Assembly: GCF_030813435.1 (NCBI RefSeq)
Contig: NZ_JAUSUG010000011.1
Coordinates: 62,001 to 126,000, forward strand
Source of the DNA: Evansella vedderi
GTDB taxonomy: Bacteria; Bacillota; Bacilli; Bacillales; Salisediminibacteriaceae
Direction: 5' to 3'
Length of the DNA stretch: 64,000 bases
Shown here: positions 33,052 to 42,207 of the stretch, in pieces
How positions within the stretch are numbered: the first letter of the stretch is position 1
Layout of the letters: every line of letters begins with the position of its first letter
Position numbers and translations under genes: made by a program
Notes under the pieces: generated by a model
Database searches by the model: none
Seen by the model: only the letters and a program-made list of their open reading frames with translations
What the model was told of the DNA's origin: nothing

Positions 33052-34932
33052 ATGGAAGTTTTATCAATTGAACTTAACGAACTTGAGGAACAACGTTATG
33101 AATTTAAAGAACTCAACAATAGAATAGCGATTATCGAGGATTTAAAAAGTCATAACAATGAAACTAGACGTATTTGGACCTACTTAAAAGAATACCATTG
33201 GGATTTTTGTGGTGTGGTTCGAGGAATGTCAGCTATATTTAATCAAGATATATACGACCTAGTTCTCCATCACTTCGTTAATGACGAACCAATGGAAGGG
33301 TTAATGGGAGAGAACACTAACCTTTATTGGACAGAATTTTTCAGTCCTGAGAAGCCTGTAGGCGCTTTTTTTCGTAAATTAGAGAATAGAGGATATAAAA
33401 TATATATACCTGAACAAGCCTTCACAGATGCTTATTTTCAGAGTTTGAGTGATGAATGGGATTGGCACTTAGAATCCCCTAAACACAAATTTATGATATG
33501 GGCTAAACATCAAAAGGCAACATTTCTCATTGAAGTTTTTATAGACATGTCATTACGTCCATATGGTGTTAAGGGAGCTTTAAAGTGGCCATCATTGAAG
33601 GAAGATATCGAATTCACTCAACATTCTCTTTTTGTAATTGATGAACCATCTAATGAAAAAGAGGATATTATGCTACCTGTTATGGGTGAAGAAATGAATA
33701 TACTGGGCGATGTAGATGATGATGTTCAAGCTATAACAGATGAAGCGATTCATGATATTATGACAAACCATGATCATGTTTGCTTGGCTGTAAGTGGTGG
33801 TAAAGATTCTTACACTACTATGCTAAAAGTCATCCATTATCTACTCAAACATCCAGAGTGTGATACTAGCGTATCCATTGTAACTTCGGATACAAGAGTG
33901 GAAAACCCACTTTTATCTGAGCATATCGTAAAAATGAGGGAAGCTGTTCTTTCTCTCGATTTGTCCATTGACTTCCGAATTGTACAACCAAAAATAGACC
34001 AAACATATATGGTTTTGGTGTTCGGAAAAGGATATGTTAGCCCTAATAATTTATTTAAATATTGCGTGTCACGGTTAAAGGTAGATCCTTCCCGTGAATA
34101 CCTAGAAGAACTGGCTAATAGATATTCTAAAGTGTGCCTTGTACTTGGTTCTAGGGATACTGAAAGTGCTGCTAGATCTCGTAGCATAAAAAAACACTTC
34201 GGCGAAGGGTTTTACGGTGAGCATCCGATTCCCGGTATTCGTACCGCTTCACCAATTAGACATTGGACAGCGACAGAAGTTGTAACTTACCTTGTCAGAT
34301 ACCCTGCTCCGTGGAAAGATTATGGAAACTACCATCTAATCAATCTATACGGTTCAGCGGCGGGCGGGATAAGTGAATGTCCTTCTGGAGCGGCAGTGAC
34401 GAATGAGAACGATGCCATAAGCTCATGTTCTGGTTCTGGATCACGTATGGGTTGTTGGTCCTGCACGGTGGTAAAAAATGACATTTCCCTTCATAACATG
34501 GCTTTGGACTATCCGGAGCTATCGAAATATATTGAAATGCGTAGTTATTTTAAAGCAATTCAAGATATACGTTATGGTGGAAATACAGGTTATCAACGAC
34601 AACGAACCTTCGCAACATTTCGTAACGGTTTAGGTGATCTAACCATTGATATTCGGACATTACTACTCCAAAAAATGAAAAAATTGGAGATACCAATTGA
34701 GGATGAGGAAGTGACAGAGATTTATAAAGAAGTTCAAAAACGAGAAGTGACAGAAGGAATGCCTGTTACTAAGCGCTTTCGCGATCTTCTTATGAGTTTC
34801 TACACGGTACATCCTGGTGTTGTCGGTGCTATGTACAATCCCATTTGGGACCCTTTCGGAACAGGCGTAGACCAGTTTACAGAAGATGACAAAGCAGCGA
34901 TAGAACGTGTGTTAAGTCGGAGAAATAAATAA
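33052..34932 (+). CDS. DndC-like PP-loop sulfurtransferase with an N-terminal extension
   Basis: The protein has 626 residues, from ATG 33052 after GAGAGGGTGATATC. The PP-loop SGGKDS lies at 248-253 (VCLAVSGGKDSYTTMLK). YCVSRLKVDP, VLGSRDTESAARS and SPIRHWTATEVVTYLV match the DndC branch of PAPS-reductase-like proteins. CSGSGSRMGCWSC could hold a 4Fe-4S cluster. DndC moves sulfur for DNA phosphorothioation, but no DndA, B, D or E lies in the window. Residues 1-235 are an extra domain of unknown type. The protein may act in another sulfur or base modification. Confidence 0.75.
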   Translation: MEVLSIELNELEEQRYEFKELNNRIAIIEDLKSHNNETRRIWTYLKEYHWDFCGVVRGMSAIFNQDIYDLVLHHFVNDEPMEGLMGENTNLYWTEFFSPEKPVGAFFRKLENRGYKIYIPEQAFTDAYFQSLSDEWDWHLESPKHKFMIWAKHQKATFLIEVFIDMSLRPYGVKGALKWPSLKEDIEFTQHSLFVIDEPSNEKEDIMLPVMGEEMNILGDVDDDVQAITDEAIHDIMTNHDHVCLAVSGGKDSYTTMLKVIHYLLKHPECDTSVSIVTSDTRVENPLLSEHIVKMREAVLSLDLSIDFRIVQPKIDQTYMVLVFGKGYVSPNNLFKYCVSRLKVDPSREYLEELANRYSKVCLVLGSRDTESAARSRSIKKHFGEGFYGEHPIPGIRTASPIRHWTATEVVTYLVRYPAPWKDYGNYHLINLYGSAAGGISECPSGAAVTNENDAISSCSGSGSRMGCWSCTVVKNDISLHNMALDYPELSKYIEMRSYFKAIQDIRYGGNTGYQRQRTFATFRNGLGDLTIDIRTLLLQKMKKLEIPIEDEEVTEIYKEVQKREVTEGMPVTKRFRDLLMSFYTVHPGVVGAMYNPIWDPFGTGVDQFTEDDKAAIERVLSRRNK

Positions 34933-34942
34933 TCATAACAAA

Positions 34943-34982
34943 AACCTGAAGTGCTGACTAACTTGTACTTCAGGTTCTTTTA
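34943..34982. terminator. Bidirectional terminator
   Basis: AACCTGAAGT (34943-34952) pairs with ACTTCAGGTT (34967-34976), with A-rich and T-rich flanks. It serves the DndC-like gene and the converging 34985 gene. Confidence 0.9.
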
Positions 34983-34984
34983 TT

Positions 34985-35215
34985 TTAAAGGAGTTCCCAA
35001 TCATCTCCTGAGTTGCGATTTAAGGAAACATGTTTACCGTTTATGTCAACATGAACACTTCCTGCTTCATCCACAAAAAGTATTTTACCTATATCCCCTC
35101 TTTTGGCAAGAGTGTATGTGTTAGACCTTAAAAGGAGGATAGAACTTCCTTTTTCGTATCTGTCTAAGTTGTCCATTGATCCTCTGGAATCATCAATCTT
35201 AATGTTGTGCTTCAT
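34985..35215 (-). CDS. DUF4314-like small beta protein
   Basis: This 76-residue protein is read from ATG 35215 after ATAGGAGGAGGCATC. From about residue 15 it follows the DUF4314 pattern: YEKGSSILLLRSNTYTLAKR, then GDIGKILFVDEAGSVHVDIN, an SH3-like beta barrel. The family function is unknown. It is often found on plasmids and conjugative elements. Confidence 0.7.
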   Translation of the reverse strand: MKHNIKIDDSRGSMDNLDRYEKGSSILLLRSNTYTLAKRGDIGKILFVDEAGSVHVDINGKHVSLNRNSGDDWELL

Positions 35216-35406
35216 GATGCCTCCTCCTATACTTGTTTATATAATATTATTTTTACCACTACTATTTGTCTAAATAAATAGAAATAGAACATTATAATAA
35301 TTCGACTTTTTTCGACAAGGTTTTATACGACAAACAAAGCGTTAACTAAAAGTATGTTTATTTAAACATCCCTCTTACTTATGTATATCGGCTTTTTTTC
35401 GATTTT
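35216..35406. other. Short AT-rich gap with a small palindrome
   Basis: ATGTTTATTTAAACAT (about 35352-35367) is a dyad. No gene and no continuation of the truncated methyltransferase were found here on either strand. Confidence 0.4.
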
Positions 35407-36765
35407 TTAAAGAACAAACGCAAATTGTCCGTCGTGCTCATTTAATTTTATTTTGACCTCTTCTTTAATTCGTTCAACAGCAGGGTGGGGAGGATTGTTC
35501 TTTAATTGTTCTTCCCGTTCTTTCAGGAACATTATATTCGCTTCTTCAATTTCCCTGATCCGTTCTTTTGTAAACTTGTTCATTTTACCGAAAGGAGGGT
35601 TACTTAATACCTGACTAAACGAAAATTCTCTGCATTGAGCTTTTGTGATTTCCCACTTCATTTCATTTGCTAACGTATCCCACGATGTGCTCATTTCATT
35701 TTCATATTTAAATATCTCACGCTTACTTAAATCTAATGGATGCACATAAACATCTATATGCACACTATTTTCGTTAAAAATATCTTTAGGTGCTGTAAAC
35801 TCGCCGATTAGAGCGTCACCACAATATAATCGTGTGTTAGTATTAAACTCAAAGTACGTGTTCATACGCTGTTCTTCTTCTGAAAAATGGAGGCCGAAAA
35901 CAGGTTGTGGAACATATAAAGCCCAGGGCAAATAAAGAAAGTATTGTATAGCTGCTGCTTTTACCATTAAAGGATTAAGGTCATTAGATATTATGTTAAG
36001 ACTATTGGATGGCAATGTCATAGCGCCTGCTCCAGCGGTGGGCTCAAAGACCGACTGTATGCGTTGGTGATGGTTGTCGTCCCCTTCAAGGATTTTGTTC
36101 ATCATCTGAGTTATATTTATGGGAGTGGGAAAGTACCCTGCTAACCCTTTTGCTCCATGTTCTGACAAAAAGTGCGAAAGGTAATCTGACGGATACATGA
36201 GCATTAAAGTAATATCAAATTCTTCATTGAACTTAGACCATAATTTATCACTGATTCTAGGTTTCCTATTGAACCACGCTATTCCAAGAGAATAACCAAC
36301 CCAATCTAAGAAGTCTTCAGCGCGTTTACCTTCAGCATAAGCATGATTCATACATTTCTCTAGCATTTTATTAACACTATCTTTATCTTCAAAATCGGAA
36401 AAGGGACAATCAGGGACATTATCAGATGGATCTAATCTCCCTTTATTGATGATGTTAAACCATGCCAGCCACCGTCCGCGTATCAATGTTTCTAATTTCA
36501 TTGTAATACCACGATTCCAACCGAATTTCTTCTCTGAAATAGGATTGGTAGGAGGTGCTATGTATAAGGGGTGTGCTTCTATTAACTGACTATTCGTTTG
36601 TCTATTTAATATATCTTTTGCATCTAATTTGGAAAAAAATTGATTGAGAGCTTTTTCACCAACTGATATCTTCTTTTTTGTAGAACTTCCTTCGATAACT
36701 TTTAATTGATCTTTGAAGTTTTCCTCTGATTCAAAAGCATAAATAAGTTTCTCGGATAAACTCAT
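35407..36765 (-). CDS. Adenine-specific DNA methyltransferase-like protein, probably C-terminally truncated
   Basis: This 452-residue protein has the SAM loop FEPTAGAGAMTLP, then ISNDLNPLMVKAAAIQYFLY and the catalytic NPPF (LSNPPFGKMNKFTKERIREI). It ends HDGQFAFVL, exactly where related enzymes read G-G-x-x-A-x-V-L-P and continue for 50-150 residues, so the C-terminal part is missing. No remnant is seen beyond the stop. It starts at ATG 36765 after AGGGGAG. It may be inactive, or an unusual short form. Confidence 0.75.
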   Translation of the reverse strand: MSLSEKLIYAFESEENFKDQLKVIEGSSTKKKISVGEKALNQFFSKLDAKDILNRQTNSQLIEAHPLYIAPPTNPISEKKFGWNRGITMKLETLIRGRWLAWFNIINKGRLDPSDNVPDCPFSDFEDKDSVNKMLEKCMNHAYAEGKRAEDFLDWVGYSLGIAWFNRKPRISDKLWSKFNEEFDITLMLMYPSDYLSHFLSEHGAKGLAGYFPTPINITQMMNKILEGDDNHHQRIQSVFEPTAGAGAMTLPSNSLNIISNDLNPLMVKAAAIQYFLYLPWALYVPQPVFGLHFSEEEQRMNTYFEFNTNTRLYCGDALIGEFTAPKDIFNENSVHIDVYVHPLDLSKREIFKYENEMSTSWDTLANEMKWEITKAQCREFSFSQVLSNPPFGKMNKFTKERIREIEEANIMFLKEREEQLKNNPPHPAVERIKEEVKIKLNEHDGQFAFVL

Positions 36766-36859
36766 GAGTGAACTCCCCTTTGTATAAAAAAGTTTTGGTG
36801 TAATTCAATTGTAAAATGAGAGGGGAGGGGGGAGCGAATTTTGAAGGGTGTTGATTTGA

Positions 36860-37049
36860 AATAAAGTTTGATCAAAAGATAGGGACTTTCACCATAAAAA
36901 TGTTGAAAAATCTATCTTTTTAGATTCTTTTGATCAAACTTTATTCAAAAATAAGCGGTTAAACCGTAGCAAAAATTAAGGTTTTAATCAATCTTTTTTC
37001 AAAAGAGATAAATAGACATTGCTGATTTATCAGTGTTTGCGGTCTATTT
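36860..37049. repeat. Palindrome-rich intergenic region (candidate transfer or single-strand origin)
   Basis: A perfect 20-bp inverted repeat starts AATAAAGTTTGATCAAAAGA at 36860-36879; its partner is 36926-36945. AAAAGATAG (36874-36882) can alternatively pair with CTATCTTTT (36912-36920). A second nested hairpin at 37010-37049 has AAATAGAC/GTCTATTT outside and CTGAT-TT-ATCAG inside. No gene lies between 36766 and 37199. Such clusters occur in oriT and single-strand origins, but no nick site or relaxase gene is recognised here. Confidence 0.55.
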
Positions 37050-37199
37050 ATTATCGGACTTTTTTATAAACCTACAAAGGGGTTAAAATTAGAGGGGGGA
37101 AAATCATATTAAAAGGCTTAGAGAATTTATTTATCTCTAAGCCTGCTCCATAAACACCTTTATAGATAATTATTTTTTGAGGAGTTCAACTTTATATTC

Positions 37200-37796
37200 T
37201 TACGGTGCTGATATCTCTATAAATTCATAATCTGGACGAATTGATCTAATACCATCTTTTTCTTCAGAACCAACTTCAACAATTATATTGAATATATCTG
37301 ATGTACTAATATCCGTTGCTTTATTAATATCTAGATCAATTATAATAGCTCCCTTTCCGCCTCCAGTAGGGATATAGTTCCTACCCGTTCCAATTTCAAT
37401 CATCGTGGTCAACTCATATCTTTCACTTTCAGTATTCCATATAGCTATGTAATTTTCAGGTTTTTCCTCATTTTTTTCTTCTGGATAACTACTTGTTACG
37501 TTAGAAATGTTCCATTTTTCAGGGATATAGAAAGCAACTCCCCCCCAATCATCTGGATCGATTTCAATCAATGCAATTATTTGTGCGTGCTCTGGAACTT
37601 CTTCTCCATAAAGAAATACTGTCCCTCTTACTGATGTATCTAATTCAGTAGATTCTGATTTCACATGGAAGTCTTTGTATTGGATTATTTTATTGTTTAT
37701 TGTTACATCATCAATATCATCTAGAACTCGGTTACAGCCACTTAATATTGCCGTTAACACTATGATGGTTATAAAGAGTGTCCAAAAGTGTTTCAT
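37200..37796 (-). CDS. Lipoprotein, 198 residues, unknown
   Basis: ATG 37796 was chosen because ATTGGAGGTAACT precedes it; a TTG at 37808 is further upstream. The signal peptide MKHFWTLFITIIVLTAILSG ends in a lipobox with the Cys right after LSG. The mature part is acidic and beta-rich. It is probably anchored on the outer face of the membrane. The function is unknown; plasmid surface-exclusion proteins are sometimes lipoproteins. Confidence 0.75.
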   Translation of the reverse strand: MKHFWTLFITIIVLTAILSGCNRVLDDIDDVTINNKIIQYKDFHVKSESTELDTSVRGTVFLYGEEVPEHAQIIALIEIDPDDWGGVAFYIPEKWNISNVTSSYPEEKNEEKPENYIAIWNTESERYELTTMIEIGTGRNYIPTGGGKGAIIIDLDINKATDISTSDIFNIIVEVGSEEKDGIRSIRPDYEFIEISAP

Positions 37797-37990
37797 AGTT
37801 ACCTCCAATAAGATAAATTTTGATGGTTATAGCACTTCATTCTTTTATGATACTATAAACAATTTGCTTACATTGTGTAAATTTATATGAAAATACTTTT
37901 CACTATCCTTTTTTGGGGTAAAATGGTAGTATTATTATCAAACAATTTTTATTATTTATATTTTTTAAATAAATATTGGGGGATGTTATT

Positions 37991-39253
37991 ATGATAGGTA
38001 ATCGCTTAAAAGCACTAAGACTTAAAAAACAACTTACACAAGATGAATTGTCATATGGAATTATATCCCCTTCTTATATCTCTCAATTTGAAAATGATAA
38101 GAAAGCAATACCGAGATACATTGCTAAAGATCTTGCTAAAAAATTAGATGTTTCTGTTGATTACCTAATCGGTGAAGATTTACAAAAAGAAGTTTCAGAA
38201 CTAAAAATAAAATTCGTTGAACTTTTTAATTTAATAAATGAAAAAAAATATACAACATTTGAACAAGAATTAGATAATTTGAAAAAGGAACATAATGAAT
38301 CAATGAATCACCCTGATATCCGTACACATGTTATTCTTTGTTATCTGTTTATTGAATTCAAAAAAAAGAATTTTAATACTACTAAACAGATGATTTCAGA
38401 ATTAAAGGATGACGATATACCTATTGAAGGTTATCCCTTGATGATTTTATATAGAGTAAAAGGTGGAATAGAGTATTCCAAATATAACTACGAAAGAAGT
38501 CTGGAATATTTTAAAAAATCTATAGATATAGCAATCGCTAAAAAATGTAAAGAACACTTAGGTAATATTTACCGATCCGTTGGTACTTGTTATGCGTTAA
38601 TGAGAAGTTATTATAAGGCTGTTAATTCATTTAATTTAGCACTTAAATGTTATCAAAAAACAGCGAATATACAAGGCCAAGTGAGTACGCATATAAATCT
38701 AGGAAATTCTCTATCAGACATATTTGAAGAGGAAGAAGCACTTGAACAATATCATAACGCTTTATCACTGGTAAAGTTTTTAAATGATCCTCATTTAGAA
38801 GCAAAATTAGAATTCAATATTTCTTTAGTGAATTTTAAGCTTGGTAATGCAGAACCTCTTAGACATTTAAATAAAGCAATAAATTTATATAAAGAAACAG
38901 ATGATCGTAATGGATTATTTAGAGCTGAGCTTTTAAGGTGTAAAATAAATTTGTCTATTGATGACTTAAACGAAGTGCGAAATTCCTTGTTTAGTATGTT
39001 ATATAAAGTAAATGAGATCAACAACCCGAATATCCTCGCTGATTACTATAGAACTTTTGGAGATTACTTTTATGCTAACGAGTACATAAAAGAATACGAG
39101 AGTTATTATAAAAAATCAATTGAGTACTACAAAAAGGCAAATCGCTTAAAAGATGTTTCAAAAGCGTATCTTCATTTAGCTAAAAAAACCAAAGATGATA
39201 GCTTTTATAAATATTCTGCTATATACGCTAACAAAATGGGAGGGGTAATATGA
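37991..39253 (+). CDS. RRNPP-type quorum-sensing regulator (HTH plus TPR)
   Basis: This 420-residue protein is read from ATG 37991, 8 bases after GGGGG. Residues 1-61 form an HTH_3 domain (MIGNRLKALRLKKQLTQDEL ... SPSYISQFENDKKA). The rest consists of TPR helices (YERSLEYFKKSIDIAI, YYKAVNSFNLALKCYQK, EEALEQYHNALSLV). This is the plan of PlcR, NprR and PrgX-like receptors that bind a small peptide. The next gene overlaps by 4 bases and encodes a secreted peptide precursor, so the receptor-peptide pair is complete. Confidence 0.9.
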   Translation: MIGNRLKALRLKKQLTQDELSYGIISPSYISQFENDKKAIPRYIAKDLAKKLDVSVDYLIGEDLQKEVSELKIKFVELFNLINEKKYTTFEQELDNLKKEHNESMNHPDIRTHVILCYLFIEFKKKNFNTTKQMISELKDDDIPIEGYPLMILYRVKGGIEYSKYNYERSLEYFKKSIDIAIAKKCKEHLGNIYRSVGTCYALMRSYYKAVNSFNLALKCYQKTANIQGQVSTHINLGNSLSDIFEEEEALEQYHNALSLVKFLNDPHLEAKLEFNISLVNFKLGNAEPLRHLNKAINLYKETDDRNGLFRAELLRCKINLSIDDLNEVRNSLFSMLYKVNEINNPNILADYYRTFGDYFYANEYIKEYESYYKKSIEYYKKANRLKDVSKAYLHLAKKTKDDSFYKYSAIYANKMGGVI

Positions 39254-39384
39254 AGAGAGTTGTTTCAGGAACTTTGGTATTGATGTTGTTTTTAACCGTT
39301 TTTTTTAATGGGAACGATGTACTGGGTAGTAGTGATCATGATTATGTTGAGCCGGATTCAAATAAGGAAAGCAACTGTAATTAA
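39250..39384 (+). CDS. Signalling peptide precursor (PapR/NprX/Phr-like)
   Basis: This 44-residue ORF starts at ATG 39250, overlapping the receptor stop (ATGA). It has an N-terminal basic start, MKRVVSGTLVLMLFLTVFF, then a polar tail GNDVLGSSDHDYVEPDSNKE ending SNCN. This is the form of exported pro-peptides whose C-terminal 5-10 residues are cut and re-imported to the RRNPP receptor. The mature peptide probably lies in the last ten residues; the exact cut is unknown. Confidence 0.8.
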   Translation: MKRVVSGTLVLMLFLTVFFNGNDVLGSSDHDYVEPDSNKESNCN

Positions 39385-39388
39385 AAAA

Positions 39389-39439
39389 CAAAATAAAAAG
39401 AACAACACTAACCATTACAGTGTTGTTCTTTTTATTTTG
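39389..39439. terminator. Perfect bidirectional terminator after the peptide gene
   Basis: CAAAATAAAAAGAACAACAC pairs with its full complement ending at 39439 through a 9-base loop. A and T tracts lie on both sides. Confidence 0.92.
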
Positions 39440-39610
39440 TAATAGATTTTTCTGTCTAATAATGTCGGATACTTTAAAAAACCTTTAAAGTATAGATTTA
39501 TTTTTAAATGGTGGGATAATTAAGTTAATTCCTTGCAGGGGAGTAACTTAAGTAAATAATCTTTGGCCAAAGGATTAAAGTTTGTAGAAAATAATTAAGG
39601 AGAGGATTTC

Positions 39611-40924
39611 ATGAAAACAGTAGCAATTAACAGATCAAATTCATTTAAACATAGGACTATAATCACATTGCTAATTACAAGCCTTCTTTCTTTTCTTTTT
39701 TTTGGAAATCAAGCTTTCGCATATGATCAACCAGTGTCTACAACAGAGAGCAGCAATAGCACATACTGGAGTTTCAATGATGTGTATGCTGCTTCTTCAA
39801 TAGGGTATATGGGCGCGGAATGGTCAAGTGCTAGACATGCGTGGGCTTTTAACTATAGGTATTCAGGGACAGGTTCAAGTAGCGGTCCTGATGACATGAT
39901 TAGAATAGCAGCTATGGAAATTGAAGGAACATCTAACACGAGTAATATGGCAATATGGACCAGTAATGATGCCAAATATATTGGTTCCGCACCAGCTTCA
40001 GGTACAAATCCAGACTATAGTGATATTGCGACTGCTGTAGTGGACCTTGCTATTACAGCTATCAATAGGAAGGGAGCATCTTATTTATGGACTACAGCGG
40101 GATTAATAAGTGCATTTCGTAGCCACGTAGATTCATCATCATCACCTCAAAACAGCATTTGGCGACAGTGGAATTGGTCTCCCGATATCTCAAATACAGG
40201 GCAGTTCTTTTGGTTTATAGTAGATGTAGAGCCTAATCAGACGGTTCAAATTTCAAATAACTATATGCTATTGGGACCGGGATATGAACTTTTAGAGGCG
40301 GGAAAAGGATACAGAAACCTTAACGCTCCTGGACCAGAGACTTCATCTACAAGCACTTTTACTACTACATCTACTAGTACTTTAGGGTCTGATACAGAAT
40401 ATCAATTTCTTGAGGACTCAGAATTAGGTACAAGTACTATCACTAAAGTAATAGACTGGAATCCCGGTATGATGTCTCAGGAAGATAAAGAAAAGTATGG
40501 GATTGAAGAAATTTCAAGAGAGAATTTTGCAAAGAGAGCTGAAGAACTAGATATATCTTCAAGAAGCGTTGAAGAGTTTAATAATTCAGGAGAAGAAGTA
40601 TTTTACTATGCTCATAATTTAATAGAATATGAAGTTAACCCGTCAGAAATAGAACCTAATGCTAATAGTGAAAAAAATGTTTTAATCGGAGAGATAAATA
40701 AAAACCTAGAGAGAAGCGAACTCATTACGAGAGCATTTTCAAATCTTGAATACCCCAATGAAGAAGACCTAACAATTATTGAAAAACATAAAGGAAATCT
40801 GGAGTTTTTGAAAGACCTTTTAAAAAGGGCACAATCAATCAGTGAAAGTAACACAAAAGCAATCGATGGATTATGGAAAGAACTTAGAAACGAAATTCCT
40901 AAAGAGAATTTAACTTCTCATTAA
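39611..40924 (+). CDS. Secreted protein, 437 residues, unknown
   Basis: ATG 39611 follows AAGGAGAGGATTTC. The signal peptide (about residues 15-37, ending NQAFA before YDQ) is clear. The mature N-terminal part is rich in Ser, Thr, Trp and Tyr (SSARHAWAFNYRYSGTGSSS). A Ser/Thr linker (TSSTSTFTTTSTSTLG) precedes a charged helical C-terminal part of about 160 residues. No family is recognised. It follows the RRNPP cassette and may be its output. Confidence 0.75.
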   Translation: MKTVAINRSNSFKHRTIITLLITSLLSFLFFGNQAFAYDQPVSTTESSNSTYWSFNDVYAASSIGYMGAEWSSARHAWAFNYRYSGTGSSSGPDDMIRIAAMEIEGTSNTSNMAIWTSNDAKYIGSAPASGTNPDYSDIATAVVDLAITAINRKGASYLWTTAGLISAFRSHVDSSSSPQNSIWRQWNWSPDISNTGQFFWFIVDVEPNQTVQISNNYMLLGPGYELLEAGKGYRNLNAPGPETSSTSTFTTTSTSTLGSDTEYQFLEDSELGTSTITKVIDWNPGMMSQEDKEKYGIEEISRENFAKRAEELDISSRSVEEFNNSGEEVFYYAHNLIEYEVNPSEIEPNANSEKNVLIGEINKNLERSELITRAFSNLEYPNEEDLTIIEKHKGNLEFLKDLLKRAQSISESNTKAIDGLWKELRNEIPKENLTSH

Positions 40925-41006
40925 TTAAAAATCATGACGACAATGGTCCGTTAAGGAAAGTTTTTACCCTATTAAGAACTAAAGTTATTTAAAAATATAA
41001 AATCTA

Positions 41007-41067
41007 CTCCCCCTCCTTAATAACACACTAAGTTGTCAACTCTGTCCAAGACGATAGGGGAGGGGGA
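41007..41067 (-). terminator. GC-rich hairpin after the 41087 methyltransferase
   Basis: CTCCCCCTCC and GGGGAGGGGGA form long arms around an unpaired loop. On the minus strand a T-rich stretch follows, so it probably ends the methyltransferase transcript. Confidence 0.7.
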
Positions 41068-41086
41068 ATTGAATTCTATAAGAACT

Positions 41087-42052
41087 CTAACTGATAAGGT
41101 CAAACTGTAGTTGACCTGTGCTATCCCTTACGATATTAACTTCCTCTAAACTTGGAGTAGGGATATCCACCTCTTCAATATCCGTATCATTTAATCTCTC
41201 AATATGCTCTGATCTTTCCTGCATAAATAACTTCCACTCAAATAAGATTTGTGGCAGGTCGTTTTCAGATATCTCTCTTCCTCTTGAGTCCCAACCTACA
41301 TTCTCACATACGGCCATCATTACTGGATAATCTCCATAATCAATACTTTCAACGGGTTTTTGAAGAACTATAACACTAGTTTTTGTTGAAGTTCCCGCAA
41401 AATAGAAAGTCTCCGTAGGTAAACTAATACTTGTAAGCAATAATGCATTTTCAAGCGCCCAGGCTCTAAATGATTGAAATTTATTGTCACTCAATATGTT
41501 GTCAGGAACAACCATTGCTAGAATTCCACCTTCTTGCAATGCCTCAATCCCTTTTTCAAGGAATACAACGACTGGATCTACCTTTCCCTTTTTATTTGCA
41601 AATCGAGATTTAGCTTCTATAGCAGAACCGTAAGGAGGGTTTCCGATAATATAGTTGAATGACTCCTTATGCTTTTCTAAGAACTCTAAGCCATCTCCTT
41701 GTTCTATTTGTGCATAAGGATATAGCCTTTGAGCTACCTCAGCGGCTTCGTAAGCTAATTCACACGCTTTTATATCTACACCATCAGTCAGTCCATTCAA
41801 GAAGCCACCACCCCCACAAGAAGGCTCACAAACTGTGGCTCCCGTCGGAATATCTAAAAGGTTATGAATAAAGGAAACAATTTTTTGGGGCGTGAAGTAT
41901 TGTCCTAAGTGGCTCCCGCTGGAATTTAATGCACCATACCCCGAATATGACAAACGAATGAACTCCTCTTCTTCTTTGGTCCACTCATCTTTTTGTAACA
42001 ATTCACGAACTTTCTTATTATCAGCAAATCTCTTAGACTCTTTCCTTCCCAT
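41087..42052 (-). CDS. N6-adenine DNA methyltransferase (HsdM-like)
   Basis: This 321-residue protein has GQYFTPQKIVSFI, the SAM loop VCEPSCGGGGFLNGL, the catalytic NPPY (IIGNPPYGSAIEA), then LQEGGILAMVVPDNIL and TSTKTSVIVLQKP. This is the full order of a gamma-class adenine methylase. It has no restriction or specificity partner nearby, so it is an orphan, perhaps protecting the plasmid in new hosts. The C-terminus reads STGQLQFDLIS, with QLQFDL similar to hexapeptide clamp-binding motifs. Confidence 0.88.
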   Translation of the reverse strand: MGRKESKRFADNKKVRELLQKDEWTKEEEEFIRLSYSGYGALNSSGSHLGQYFTPQKIVSFIHNLLDIPTGATVCEPSCGGGGFLNGLTDGVDIKACELAYEAAEVAQRLYPYAQIEQGDGLEFLEKHKESFNYIIGNPPYGSAIEAKSRFANKKGKVDPVVVFLEKGIEALQEGGILAMVVPDNILSDNKFQSFRAWALENALLLTSISLPTETFYFAGTSTKTSVIVLQKPVESIDYGDYPVMMAVCENVGWDSRGREISENDLPQILFEWKLFMQERSEHIERLNDTDIEEVDIPTPSLEEVNIVRDSTGQLQFDLIS

Positions 42053-42207
42053 AATACATACTCCTTTCTCTTTGCTGTTGTTTCAATTGTAGTAGGGGAA
42101 GAGAGCGGGTGCGAATTTTGGGAGGGTTTATTTTTAGACACAAAAAAACTCTCTTCTTTCAAAAGAGAGTTGAAATATTTTGTCCACTAATTATTAGTAG
42201 ATTTAAG

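Noticed and set aside
33052-34932. A complete dnd phosphorothioation system
   Set aside because: Only a DndC-like protein is present; DndA, DndB, DndD and DndE are absent from the window.
35407-35433. GQFAFVL at the methyltransferase C-terminus as a clamp-binding peptide
   Set aside because: It matches the A-x-V-L-P strand of methyltransferases at the point of truncation, so it is better explained as the enzyme core.
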